A DNA stretch of 12,109 nt. Origin: Dechloromonas sp. Its GTDB lineage: Bacteria; Pseudomonadota; Gammaproteobacteria; Burkholderiales; Rhodocyclaceae. Of the stretch, positions 1 to 5,893 are shown one piece after another (positions within the stretch are counted from its first letter, which is position 1; each line of letters opens with the position of its first letter). The position numbers and the translations under genes were made by a program. The notes under the pieces were generated by a model. It saw only the letters and a list, made by a program, of their open reading frames with translations, was not told the origin of the DNA and ran no database searches. The stretch lies in the NCBI GenBank assembly GCA_017302355.1, contig JAFLDQ010000102.1, positions 1 to 12,109 on the forward strand, written 5' to 3'.

Positions 1-53
1 GAGTAAGAGGTCAGGTTGAGCTTCGCGGATTGCTTGACTTCGAAACGGGCCAT
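1..53 (-). CDS. possible 5' end of a minus-strand gene (partial)
   Basis: An ATG at 53-51 on the minus strand opens a frame reading MARFEVKQSAKLNLTSY to the left edge of the window without a stop. The residue mix looks like a plausible soluble-protein start, but only 17 residues are visible and no family can be assigned. There is no clear Shine-Dalgarno sequence just upstream. The AT-rich stretch to its right, containing TTATAA near 88-93, could carry a promoter for it. If real, it is divergent from the brnTA operon. It could equally be a chance open frame. Confidence 0.28.
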   Translation of the reverse strand, partial: MARFEVKQSAKLNLTSY

Positions 54-138
54 GATCAAATGGGTGAAGGACTGGGATGCGGTATTGTTATAAATAATCA
101 ACGTACTACGCTTGATCTATGACAAATCAACACGGATT

Positions 139-164
139 CAGGTTGTTGTAATGCTTGCAACCTG
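139..164. repeat. 7-bp inverted repeat in the brnT upstream region
   Basis: CAGGTTG at 139-145 is mirrored by CAACCTG at 158-164 with a 12-base loop. It lies about 80 bases upstream of brnT in an AT-richer stretch (about 54-240) that otherwise holds no convincing gene. It could be a regulator site or the weak terminator of something lost. There is no adjoining T-tract. Confidence 0.35.
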
Positions 165-208
165 CGGACCAATTCCAACGGCCAACGCTGTGCCGCTGAA
201 ATGACCGC

Positions 209-236
209 TTGACGTATGCACAAACATACATACAAT
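209..236 (+). promoter_or_regulatory. predicted brnTA promoter with an embedded inverted repeat (candidate BrnA operator)
   Basis: A -35-like TTGACG (209-214) and a -10-like TACAAT (231-236) are separated by 16 bases. Between them sits the inverted repeat GTATG (214-218) / CATAC (225-229) with a 6-base spacer. An operator inside the spacer is the expected place for autorepression, and BrnA antitoxins with ribbon-helix-helix domains are known to autoregulate brnTA promoters. The -10 lies so close to the brnT ATG at 243 that transcription would start at or next to the start codon. The operator role is inference. Confidence 0.42.
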
Positions 237-242
237 TAACCC

Positions 243-515
243 ATGCGCTACAGCTACGACCCGAAGAAACGCGCCGCGAACCTGAAAAAGCATGGTTACG
301 ACTTCGTGGACGCGCCTCAGGTCATCGAGAGCGACCGCGCGGTGACTTTCGAAGATCGCCGCTTTGCCTACAACGAGCAGCGATTCATTACCTTGGGGAT
401 GTTGCGCGAGGATGTGGTGGTTATCGCCACCGCCGAGACGGATGAGGAAATCCGGTTGATTTCGATGCGGAAGGCAGAGCGAAATGAGCAAGAAATCTAC
501 TACAGCAATCTTTGA
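243..515 (+). CDS. brnT: BrnT family type II toxin (predicted ribonuclease)
   Basis: The 90-residue product matches the BrnT family (RelE-like fold, usually about 90 residues). It opens with the typical (Y/W)DPxKRxxNLxKHG block at residues 5-18, followed by F(V/E)DAPxVxxSD. Centrally it has the AYNEQRFITLGML segment and it ends with IRLISMRKAERNEQEIY, the usual (R/I)ISxRxAxxxE end. In characterised members BrnT is a translation-blocking RNase neutralised by BrnA. The start is the first Met of the conserved block. No Shine-Dalgarno sequence precedes it, and the predicted promoter lies so close that the mRNA may be leaderless. Its 3' end overlaps brnA by 32 bases, the standard toxin-first brnTA order. 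Confidence 0.9.
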   Translation: MRYSYDPKKRAANLKKHGYDFVDAPQVIESDRAVTFEDRRFAYNEQRFITLGMLREDVVVIATAETDEEIRLISMRKAERNEQEIYYSNL

Positions 516-783
516 CGAAGACACCCCCATCACCCAGGCCGACATCGATGGCGGCAGGCTAGTCTTGCGCAAGCGAGTCGAAGGCCGGGTAGCGCTGCCC
601 AAGAAGCGCGTCACCCTCTACCTCGACGCAGCCCTGGTGGAACGCTTCAAGGAAATGGCCGGCGAGCGCGGCTATCAAACGCTGATTAACGAGACACTGA
701 AAAGCTCGCTTCAACAGTCCGACATGGAAGCGACAATCAGGAAGGTCATCCGCGAGGAGTTGAAACCTCGGAAGGCGGCGTAG
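484..783 (+). CDS. brnA: BrnA family antitoxin (ribbon-helix-helix DNA-binding)
   Basis: The 99-residue product fits BrnA (COG3514): an acidic N-terminal part (residues 10-25, DEDTPITQADIDGGRL) followed by a ribbon-helix-helix domain at about residues 40-75 (KKRVTLYLDAALVERFKEMA, then the YQTLINETLKSSL helix). The strand KKRVTLYLD would contact DNA and the rest would dimerise. A charged tail (about 78-99) with EATIRKVIREELK extends beyond the RHH fold. It should bind BrnT and repress the operon. The start at 484 has GGAAGG at 469-474, nine bases upstream, and lies inside the end of brnT, implying translational coupling. About 110 bases to the lolD end follow with no gene and no clear terminator. 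Confidence 0.88.
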   Translation: MSKKSTTAIFDEDTPITQADIDGGRLVLRKRVEGRVALPKKRVTLYLDAALVERFKEMAGERGYQTLINETLKSSLQQSDMEATIRKVIREELKPRKAA

Positions 784-893
784 TCTTCACTCGCCCCCGG
801 CGGAAAGCAGCAGAAGAAAGAGTCAAATCCCAATTTCCCTGTGCGGTACCGCGAATGCCGGACGCTTACAGCGCCTCGACTTCTCGCAGCGCC

Positions 894-1574
894 CTACTCC
901 CCCACCAGCACGCCATCCTTCAGATGCATGACCCGGTCGGCCCGCCCGGCGAGTTCGGGGTCGTGCGTCACCATGACCAGGCTGGCGTTTTGCGAGCGCA
1001 CCTGGGCAAGCAGCAGGTCGAAGACGCCGCCGGCGGTCTGGCGGTCGAGGTTGCCGGTCGGCTCGTCGGCGAGGATGCACGAGGGCGAACTGACCAGTGC
1101 GCGGGCGATGGCGGCGCGCTGGCGTTCGCCACCCGACAGTTCGCCGGGGCGGTGTTCGACGCGGTGGCCGAGGCCGACGGCGGCGAGCATGTCGCCGGCC
1201 GCCTTGAGCGCGGCGCCGCGTTCCTGACGGCGGATCAGCAGCGGCATGGCGACGTTTTCCAGCGCCGAGAACTCGGGCAGCAGATGGTGGAACTGGTAAA
1301 CGAAGCCCAAGTGACGGTTACGCCAGTCGCCGCGGTCGACCTCGCCCAGGGCCGAAAAATCGCGGCCCATCAGCTTGACGCTGCCGGCGGTCGGCGCATC
1401 AAGCCCGCCGAGCAGGTGCAGCAGCGTGCTCTTACCGGAACCCGAGGCGCCGACGATGGCCAGCGTTTCGCCGGCCGCCACGTCGAGGTCGACGGCCGAC
1501 AGCACCGTGACATCCAGCCCGCCGTTGCGGAACGCCTTGCCCAACCCGCTTGCCGCGAGAATGATGTCACTCAT
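894..1574 (-). CDS. lolD: lipoprotein-releasing ABC transporter ATP-binding protein LolD
   Basis: This is the ATPase of the LolCDE-type complex, which uses ATP to extract outer-membrane lipoproteins from the inner membrane and hand them to LolA. The 226-residue product has Walker A GASGSGKS (42-49), the Q-loop region [18 protein letters not shown] (91-108) typical of LolD, signature LSGGE (146-150), Walker B ILADEP (167-172) followed by TGNLD, and the H-loop His204. The chosen ATG at 1574 has GGAGG nine bases upstream (1588-1584) and overlaps the end of lolC by 8 bases, so translation is probably coupled. A longer in-frame start at 1610 would add an Arg-rich stretch not expected in LolD. No clear terminator follows. 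Confidence 0.95.
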   Translation of the reverse strand: MSDIILAASGLGKAFRNGGLDVTVLSAVDLDVAAGETLAIVGASGSGKSTLLHLLGGLDAPTAGSVKLMGRDFSALGEVDRGDWRNRHLGFVYQFHHLLPEFSALENVAMPLLIRRQERGAALKAAGDMLAAVGLGHRVEHRPGELSGGERQRAAIARALVSSPSCILADEPTGNLDRQTAGGVFDLLLAQVRSQNASLVMVTHDPELAGRADRVMHLKDGVLVGE

Positions 1575-2817
1575 AGCGCAGCGCCTCCGCCGGATTGACG
1601 CGCGACGCACGCCAGCTCGGGTAGAGCGTCGCCAGCAGCGCGAGCACGAAGGCGATCAGCGTGACACCCCAGACGTCGCCCCACTGCAGGTCGGACGGCA
1701 GGTCGGAGATGTAATAGACCTCCTTCGACAGGAACTGCACGCCGAAAAGGTTCTGGATGAAGGGAACGACGACGTCGATGTTGAGCGCCAGCGCGACGCC
1801 GCCGGCGATGCCGAGGCCGAGGCCGATGAAGCCGACCAGCGCCCCCTGGATGACGAAGACCGCCATGATCGACAGTGGCCGCGCGCCCAGCGTGCGCAGG
1901 ATGGCGATGTCGGCCTGCTTGTCGGTGACCGCCATGACCAGCGTCGAGACGAGGTTGAAGGCGGCGACGGCGACGATCAGCGACAGGATGATGAACATCA
2001 TGTTCTTCTCGATCTGCACAGCGCGGAAAAAATTGGCGTGGCTCCGGGTCCAGTCGCTGACATAGGCGTTGGCTTCGATCAGCCCGGCCAGTTCCCGGCC
2101 GACGCGCGGCGCCATGAACAGGTCGTCGACCTTGAGCCGCACGCCGCTGACGCGGTCGTCCATCTGGTAGAGCTTCTGGGCGTCTTCCATGTGGATCAGC
2201 GCGAGGCCGCTGTCGTATTCGTACATGCCGACCTCGAAAATGCCGACCACGCGGAACGATTTCAGCCGCGGCACGACCCCGGCCGGGGTCACCGTGCCCT
2301 GCGGCGCGATCAGCGTCACCTTGTCGCCGGTAAACACCCGCAGCGCGCGCGCCAGGTCGGCGCCGAGGACGACGCCGAATTCGCCGGGCTTGAGGTCGTC
2401 GAGGCTGCCACTCTTGATGGTCTTGCGGAAATCGGCGACGCGTTCTTCCGCATCGGGCAGGATGCCGCGCACCAGCGCGCCCTTGACCCCGCCATCGACC
2501 GTGAACATCGCCTGCGACTGAACGAACGGCGCCGCCGCGCGCACCGCCGGATGTCTGTCCGCCTGCGCGGCGATGCTCTGCCAGTCGGCATTCAGCTCGC
2601 CGTTGATGCCGGTGATCTGGATGTGCGAGGCGACGCCGAGAATCCGCGTGCGCAGCTCCTTCTGGAAGCCATTCATGACCGACAGCACGACGATCAGCGC
2701 GGCGACACCGAGGCCGATACCGAGCATCGAGATCAGCGAAATGAAGGAGATGAAGTGGTTGCGGCGTTTGGCGCGCGTATAGCGCAGACCGATCAGCAAT
2801 TCGTAAGGCAGGGCCAT
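1567..2817 (-). CDS. lolC: lipoprotein-releasing permease LolC/LolE (LolF-like)
   Basis: This is the inner-membrane subunit partnering LolD. The 416-residue product (usual length about 400-415) begins [20 protein letters not shown], has one N-terminal membrane segment (roughly 22-45, ending VLSVMNGF), then a large periplasmic domain. Three C-terminal membrane segments follow in an FtsX-type domain, including the cytoplasmic coupling motif ILRTLGARP and the family-typical end PAEALRYE. The periplasmic stretch [16 protein letters not shown] occupies the place of the LolA-binding hook of E. coli LolC. The ATG at 2817 is preferred over an upstream in-frame TTG at 2838 because homologues start near the AxPYExxIGLRY block. 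Only one permease gene is present, suggesting a homodimeric LolF2D2-type complex unless lolE lies elsewhere. Confidence 0.93.
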   Translation of the reverse strand: MALPYELLIGLRYTRAKRRNHFISFISLISMLGIGLGVAALIVVLSVMNGFQKELRTRILGVASHIQITGINGELNADWQSIAAQADRHPAVRAAAPFVQSQAMFTVDGGVKGALVRGILPDAEERVADFRKTIKSGSLDDLKPGEFGVVLGADLARALRVFTGDKVTLIAPQGTVTPAGVVPRLKSFRVVGIFEVGMYEYDSGLALIHMEDAQKLYQMDDRVSGVRLKVDDLFMAPRVGRELAGLIEANAYVSDWTRSHANFFRAVQIEKNMMFIILSLIVAVAAFNLVSTLVMAVTDKQADIAILRTLGARPLSIMAVFVIQGALVGFIGLGLGIAGGVALALNIDVVVPFIQNLFGVQFLSKEVYYISDLPSDLQWGDVWGVTLIAFVLALLATLYPSWRASRVNPAEALRYE

Positions 2818-2823
2818 GCGGCG

Positions 2824-2856
2824 TTGGGAAGGCGTCAAAAGTCGCTATGGTACACT
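2824..2856 (+). promoter_or_regulatory. predicted rpfE promoter
   Basis: TTGGGA (2824-2829) and TATGGT (2846-2851) are spaced by 16 bases and lie about 45 bases before the rpfE GTG. The -10 region extends to TATGGTACACT, a string closely repeated upstream of two other starts in the window (5281-5291 and 5719-5729). It sits in the 78-base divergent gap between lolC and rpfE. Confidence 0.42.
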
Positions 2857-2895
2857 CTTCGCCCTCCCCGACGTCTTCAACTGGCCTGGATTCCC

Positions 2896-3912
2896 GTGCA
2901 TCTCACCCTGCTTGTCCCCGAACTGATCTGGCCCGAGCCGGCCGACCAATTCACCCTCGGCAAGCTGGGCGCGCCCGGCCTCGAATGGCTGCTCGCCCGC
3001 GCCGGCCTGGAGCGCCAGCCGCGCCGCGCCTTCGAAGCCGTCCTCGCCGGCTGCTTCGGGATCGCCGCCAGCCCCTTCGGCCCCCTGCGCCTGCTCGGCG
3101 AGGGCAGCGACGAGGCGCGCGCCGGCCACTGGCTGTGCGCCGACCCGGTGCACCTGCGCTTTCACCATGAACGCATCATCCTCGCCGACGCCGGCGCCTT
3201 CGATCTCGCCGACGACGAGGCGCGGGGCCTCGTCGACTCGTTGAATGCCGAATTCGCCGACATCGGCCGCTTTCATGTCGCCAGCGCCCGGCGCTGGTAT
3301 CTGCGGCTGAATGTTGCGGTCGACCATCCGGTGGCGCCGATTTCCGCCGTCGCCGGCCGCCGCGTCGACGGCGAGCTTTCCGGCAGCGCCCTGCCGCTGG
3401 CGCGCTGGCTCAACGAAGTGCAGATGTTCCTGCATGGCCACCCGGTCAATGAACGGCGCCAGGCCGCCGGCCAGCCGGCGATCAACAGCCTCTGGCTGTG
3501 GGGCGGCAGCACCCTGCCGGCCGCTGCGGCGCGGGCCTTCTCCGCGGTCTTCAGCGACAACCCGCTCGCTGCCGGCCTCGCCCGCGCCACCGCGACGCCC
3601 CTGCACGCGCAGCCGCCCGGCCTGGCGGCCGTGCTCGCCGAGGGTGGCGAGCGGCCGCTGGTCGTCCTCGACCAGTTGCTGTCGCGCGTCCTCTACGAAG
3701 ACGGCGACGGCTGGCGCCGCGAATTCGTGCGCCTTGAAAGCGACTGGTTCGCGCCGCTCAAAAACACCCTCGGCTGCAAGGTCGACCGCATCAGCCTGCT
3801 CGCCCCCACCGTCTATGGCGAACTGCGCTACACGCTGACCGGCGGCGACCGCTGGAAGCTCTGGAAACGCGGCAAATCCATCGCCGAGACGGCCAAGGAA
3901 CTCGCCCGGTGA
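2896..3912 (+). CDS. rpfE: RpfE-type conserved protein (recJ-linked; function unknown)
   Basis: The 338-residue product matches the proteobacterial family named after Xanthomonas RpfE, sometimes annotated as phosphoglycerate-mutase-like. Its biochemical role is not established. Visible hallmarks are the N-terminal HLTLLVPELIWPEP, the central NEVQMFLHGHPVNERR (173-188) and INSLWLWGG (196-204), and the C-terminal APTVYGELRYTLTGGDRWKLWK. No signal peptide or membrane segment is seen. The GTG at 2896 is chosen because homologues begin at this xHLTLL block; upstream in-frame sequence lies opposite lolC. There is no strong Shine-Dalgarno sequence. In Xanthomonas and many betaproteobacteria this gene sits next to recJ. 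Here the full copy is about 2 kb away from recJ, and a deleted copy occupies the usual place (5765-5893). The stop at 3910-3912 overlaps an in-frame GTG of the next reading frame. Confidence 0.88.
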   Translation: MHLTLLVPELIWPEPADQFTLGKLGAPGLEWLLARAGLERQPRRAFEAVLAGCFGIAASPFGPLRLLGEGSDEARAGHWLCADPVHLRFHHERIILADAGAFDLADDEARGLVDSLNAEFADIGRFHVASARRWYLRLNVAVDHPVAPISAVAGRRVDGELSGSALPLARWLNEVQMFLHGHPVNERRQAAGQPAINSLWLWGGSTLPAAAARAFSAVFSDNPLAAGLARATATPLHAQPPGLAAVLAEGGERPLVVLDQLLSRVLYEDGDGWRREFVRLESDWFAPLKNTLGCKVDRISLLAPTVYGELRYTLTGGDRWKLWKRGKSIAETAKELAR

Positions 3913-3947
3913 CCCGCAGCCCCCCATCCGGCCGCCGGCCGCCGATC

Positions 3948-3956
3948 TGTTATAGC
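3948..3956 (+). promoter_or_regulatory. possible extended -10 for the Omp85-like gene
   Basis: TGTTATAGC (3948-3956) reads as an extended -10 (TGn followed by TATAGC), 28 bases before the ATG at 3984 and in an otherwise very GC-rich spacer. No convincing -35 is present, which an extended -10 could tolerate. The next gene may therefore be transcribed independently of rpfE. Confidence 0.25.
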
Positions 3957-3983
3957 CCCGCCGCTGATGGTCGAACTGCCCGA

Positions 3984-5174
3984 ATGACCGGCTCCGCCCT
4001 ACATCGCATTCTGTGCGGGATTGGCCTGATCCTCCCGCTCGTCGCGCTGCCGCCGAGCCTGACGGCCGAGGAAGCGAAGCTCGCCGACCCGTCCGCAAGC
4101 GAAGCTCCGGCGCAATCGCGGTTCCGGTCGGCGGAGGACGGCTGGCTGGACGTCAGCGGCTTCCTTGATGAGGCCTACGGATTCATCCCGATCGCCATCC
4201 CGATCACCGAGCCGGCGGTCGGGCTCGGCGGAGCCGGGGCGCTGATGTTCGTCGACAAGCAGCCAGGCGGTGCGAAGGCCGGTTTCGGGCGTCCCAACAT
4301 CACGGTCGTAGGCGCACTCGGCACCGAGAACGGCACACGCGGCGCCTTCGCCGGCGACGTCCGGCACTGGCTGGACGATCGTCTGAAGACAGTGGTCGGT
4401 GTCATCGACGCGTCGGTCAATCTCGATTTCTACGGGATCGGCCGCGATCCGGACCTGGAGCGCCACCCCAAGTCCTACAACCTGGAGACGCGCGCCGCGG
4501 TAGCCCAGGCCCGCTATCGCATCGGCGATACCCCGTTCTGGATCGGACTCGGCTACGTGCGCGCCAACACCACGGTGACCTTCGATCTCCTTCCGGCGCA
4601 TCCGCTCATACCCGACATCCAGAGTGGTTCACAGGTCGGCGGCCTGCTCCCGCACCTGAGCTTCGACTCACGCGACAACGTGTTTACGCCAACCGCCGGC
4701 ACCTACCTCGAAGCATCCGCCGGTCTCTTCTCCAAGGAACTGGGTGGCGACAGCAACTTCCAGCGGATCAACCTCGTCGGCATCCATTTCCGTCCCGTGC
4801 TTCACGACCTCATCTTCGGCATCAATGCCGGCTCGACACTCAGCTACGGCGAAGTCCCCTTCTACCTGCGCCCCTTCGTTGCCCTGCGCGGCGCACCGGC
4901 CATGCGCTATCAGGGCGACGGCACGGCTCAGGTCGAAGCGGAACTGCGCTGGCAACTGTGGCAGCGTTTCAGCCTGCTCGGCTTCGCCGGCACCGGCCGC
5001 GCCTGGAACGACAGTCGTTGGCGCAACAGCGAACAGGAGGTCACGACCTACGGCGTTGGCTTTCGCTATGAAATCGCCCGCGAGTATGGCCTGCACATCG
5101 GCATCGACGTCGCCACGGGCCCCGATGGTCCGGCCTGGTACGTGCAGGTCGGCAATGCCTGGATGCGCCCCTGA
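3984..5174 (+). CDS. POTRA-less Omp85 / BamA-TamA family outer-membrane beta-barrel protein
   Basis: The 396-residue product has a signal peptide (about 1-27, hydrophobic core ILCGIGLILPLVAL, cleavage after LTA). The mature part is rich in alternating beta strands. Omp85 hallmarks are ITEPAVGLGGAG near the start of the barrel, LSFDSRDNVFTPTAGTYLEAS in the middle (the surface-antigen D15 pattern), and AMRYQGDGTAQVEAELRWQLW near residues 304-325. The last contains a variant of the loop-6 VRGF/Y motif, read here as MRYQ. There is no room for POTRA domains between the signal peptide and the barrel, so it belongs with short 'noOmp85' barrels rather than BamA or TamA. The end WYVQVGNAWMRP departs from the usual terminal aromatic beta-signal by three residues. 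The ATG at 3984 gives a clean signal peptide; an in-frame GTG at 3909 would add 25 unlikely residues. Substrate unknown. Confidence 0.8.
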   Translation: MTGSALHRILCGIGLILPLVALPPSLTAEEAKLADPSASEAPAQSRFRSAEDGWLDVSGFLDEAYGFIPIAIPITEPAVGLGGAGALMFVDKQPGGAKAGFGRPNITVVGALGTENGTRGAFAGDVRHWLDDRLKTVVGVIDASVNLDFYGIGRDPDLERHPKSYNLETRAAVAQARYRIGDTPFWIGLGYVRANTTVTFDLLPAHPLIPDIQSGSQVGGLLPHLSFDSRDNVFTPTAGTYLEASAGLFSKELGGDSNFQRINLVGIHFRPVLHDLIFGINAGSTLSYGEVPFYLRPFVALRGAPAMRYQGDGTAQVEAELRWQLWQRFSLLGFAGTGRAWNDSRWRNSEQEVTTYGVGFRYEIAREYGLHIGIDVATGPDGPAWYVQVGNAWMRP

Positions 5175-5256
5175 CACCGAACGGCCCGTTGCCTAAGCCG
5201 CAGCTTGTTTCGCTCGGGTGTGTTCGGGCTTTTTCATGCGGGCGATTGCGGCGATT

Positions 5257-5291
5257 TTGAGTTCGCCTCCCTCTGCCGTGTATGGCAAACT
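5257..5291 (+). promoter_or_regulatory. predicted promoter of the small secreted protein gene
   Basis: TTGAGT (5257-5262) and TATGGC (5281-5286) are 18 bases apart, with the -10 region continuing as TATGGCAAACT. It lies 44 bases before the ATG at 5325, close to the spacing seen for the related strings upstream of rpfE and its remnant. Confidence 0.37.
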
Positions 5292-5324
5292 GGTCACCTT
5301 GCCACCCGATCGAACGGAATACCC

Positions 5325-5594
5325 ATGAGCACGAAAAACCGAGTCTGGCGCCTGCTGGCAGCCAATGGCCTGCTTGCCATTGGTCTCGTCATTACGTCGT
5401 TGCCGGCCACTGCGACCGAACAGGCAGAGCAGAGGCGTGCGGCACGCGATGTTCGCCAGGACACGCGACAGTCCTCGCGTGCCGAGAAAATCGATTGCCG
5501 CGCCGAGAACAACAAGAGCAACGCCCAGTGCCGCCAGGACAAGCGGCACGCCAAGCAGGACGGCCGCCAGACGGCACGCGACATCAAGTATTGA
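5325..5594 (+). CDS. small secreted Arg/Gln/Asp-rich protein (hypothetical)
   Basis: An 89-residue protein I cannot assign to a named family. Residues 1-30 form a clear signal peptide: basic start, hydrophobic core LLAANGLLAIGLVI, cleavage after ATA before TEQ. The mature part is about 59 residues, extremely hydrophilic and helix-prone, rich in Arg, Gln, Asp and Lys. It holds two cysteines (C58, C69) ten residues apart that could form a periplasmic disulfide. The motif (R/K)QDxR occurs three times (44-48, 70-74, 77-81). The start has ACGGAA five bases upstream and its own candidate promoter. It follows the Omp85-like gene in the same orientation within the segment bounded by the two rpfE copies, so it may have arrived with it. 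A perfect hairpin follows the stop. Confidence 0.72.
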   Translation: MSTKNRVWRLLAANGLLAIGLVITSLPATATEQAEQRRAARDVRQDTRQSSRAEKIDCRAENNKSNAQCRQDKRHAKQDGRQTARDIKY

Positions 5595-5607
5595 CACCGC
5601 CGACCTT

Positions 5608-5635
5608 TGGCAAGAACGGATACCGGTTCTTGCCA
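5608..5635 (+). terminator. perfect 10-bp hairpin after the small secreted protein gene
   Basis: TGGCAAGAAC (5608-5617) pairs exactly with GTTCTTGCCA (5626-5635) around an 8-base loop, 13 bases after the stop codon. No run of T follows, so it is not a canonical intrinsic terminator. It could be a Rho-assisted terminator, a 3' end-stabilising stem-loop or a repetitive-element hairpin. Confidence 0.42.
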
Positions 5636-5718
5636 GATGGTGAGCTTCCCCACCGCCAACTCCCGCCATTGGGTACCCTGCACCACGCATGTAGCCCGGG
5701 AGAAGCATGAAAAACCAC

Positions 5719-5729
5719 TATGGTAAACT
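5719..5729 (+). promoter_or_regulatory. candidate -10 region retained from the duplicated rpfE promoter
   Basis: TATGGTAAACT matches the rpfE -10 region TATGGTACACT (2846-2856) at 10 of 11 bases and lies 46 bases before the GTG of the remnant. The upstream -35-like TTGGGA of rpfE is not clearly kept, so promoter activity is uncertain. If active, it would drive the remnant and recJ. Confidence 0.33.
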
Positions 5730-5764
5730 CGCGACCTCCCCAACGCCGGCCGCCCTCGATTCCC

Positions 5765-5893
5765 GTGCCTCTCACCCTGCTTGCCCCCACCGTCTATGGC
5801 GAACTGCGCTACACGCTGACCGGCGGCGACCGCTGGAAGCTGTGGAAGAGCGGCCAGCCGCTGGCGGCGACGGCCAGGGAACTCGCCCGATGA
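5765..5893 (+). pseudogene. rpfE: internally deleted second copy of rpfE (42-codon in-frame remnant)
   Basis: From GTG 5765 the frame reads VPLTLLAPTVYGELRYTLTG and continues to the LWKSGQPLAATARELAR end. The first six codons match the start of RpfE apart from H2P, and the rest matches its C-terminal 36 residues. Bases 5783-5841 are identical to 3802-3860 (59 bases). The last 52 bases differ at 13 positions by my count. The full gene is 1017 bases and this is 129, so 888 bases (296 codons) are missing and the frame is kept. The junction falls at CTGCTtGTCCCC / CTGCTcGCCCCC, short imperfect repeats in the full copy, consistent with deletion by slippage or recombination. The TGA at 5891-5893 overlaps the recJ ATG as ATGA, so translating this mini-ORF could still couple recJ expression. 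As an RpfE protein it must be non-functional. Confidence 0.78.

Noticed and set aside
843..852. GCGGTACCGC palindrome downstream of brnA and lolD
   Set aside because: A 10-base palindrome in GC-rich DNA is expected by chance and nothing nearby gives it a role.
1375..2895. Long plus-strand open frame reading through opposite lolC and lolD into rpfE
   Set aside because: This part is the antisense shadow of lolC/lolD: Arg/Asp/Gln-rich low-complexity translation with no domain. Only the part from GTG 2896 is a real gene.
3909..3983. GTG at 3909 as start of the Omp85-like protein
   Set aside because: It would place 25 Pro/Arg-rich residues before an intact signal peptide. The ATG at 3984 is the natural start.
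2845..4098. 417-codon minus-strand open frame opposite rpfE
   Set aside because: Low-complexity shadow translation. The plus strand encodes conserved RpfE motifs.
5195..5234. Intrinsic terminator after the Omp85-like gene (AAGCC ... GGCTTTTT)
   Set aside because: The stem is only about 5 bp with a loop of nearly 30 bases, and the T-run also reads as Lys codons of a minus-strand coding-like fragment. It is too weak to call.
5707..5889. N-terminal extension of RecJ from the ATG at 5707
   Set aside because: The added 61 residues come from rpfE-derived DNA read in a different frame, and the ATG at 5890 has a good Shine-Dalgarno sequence and matches the usual RecJ start.
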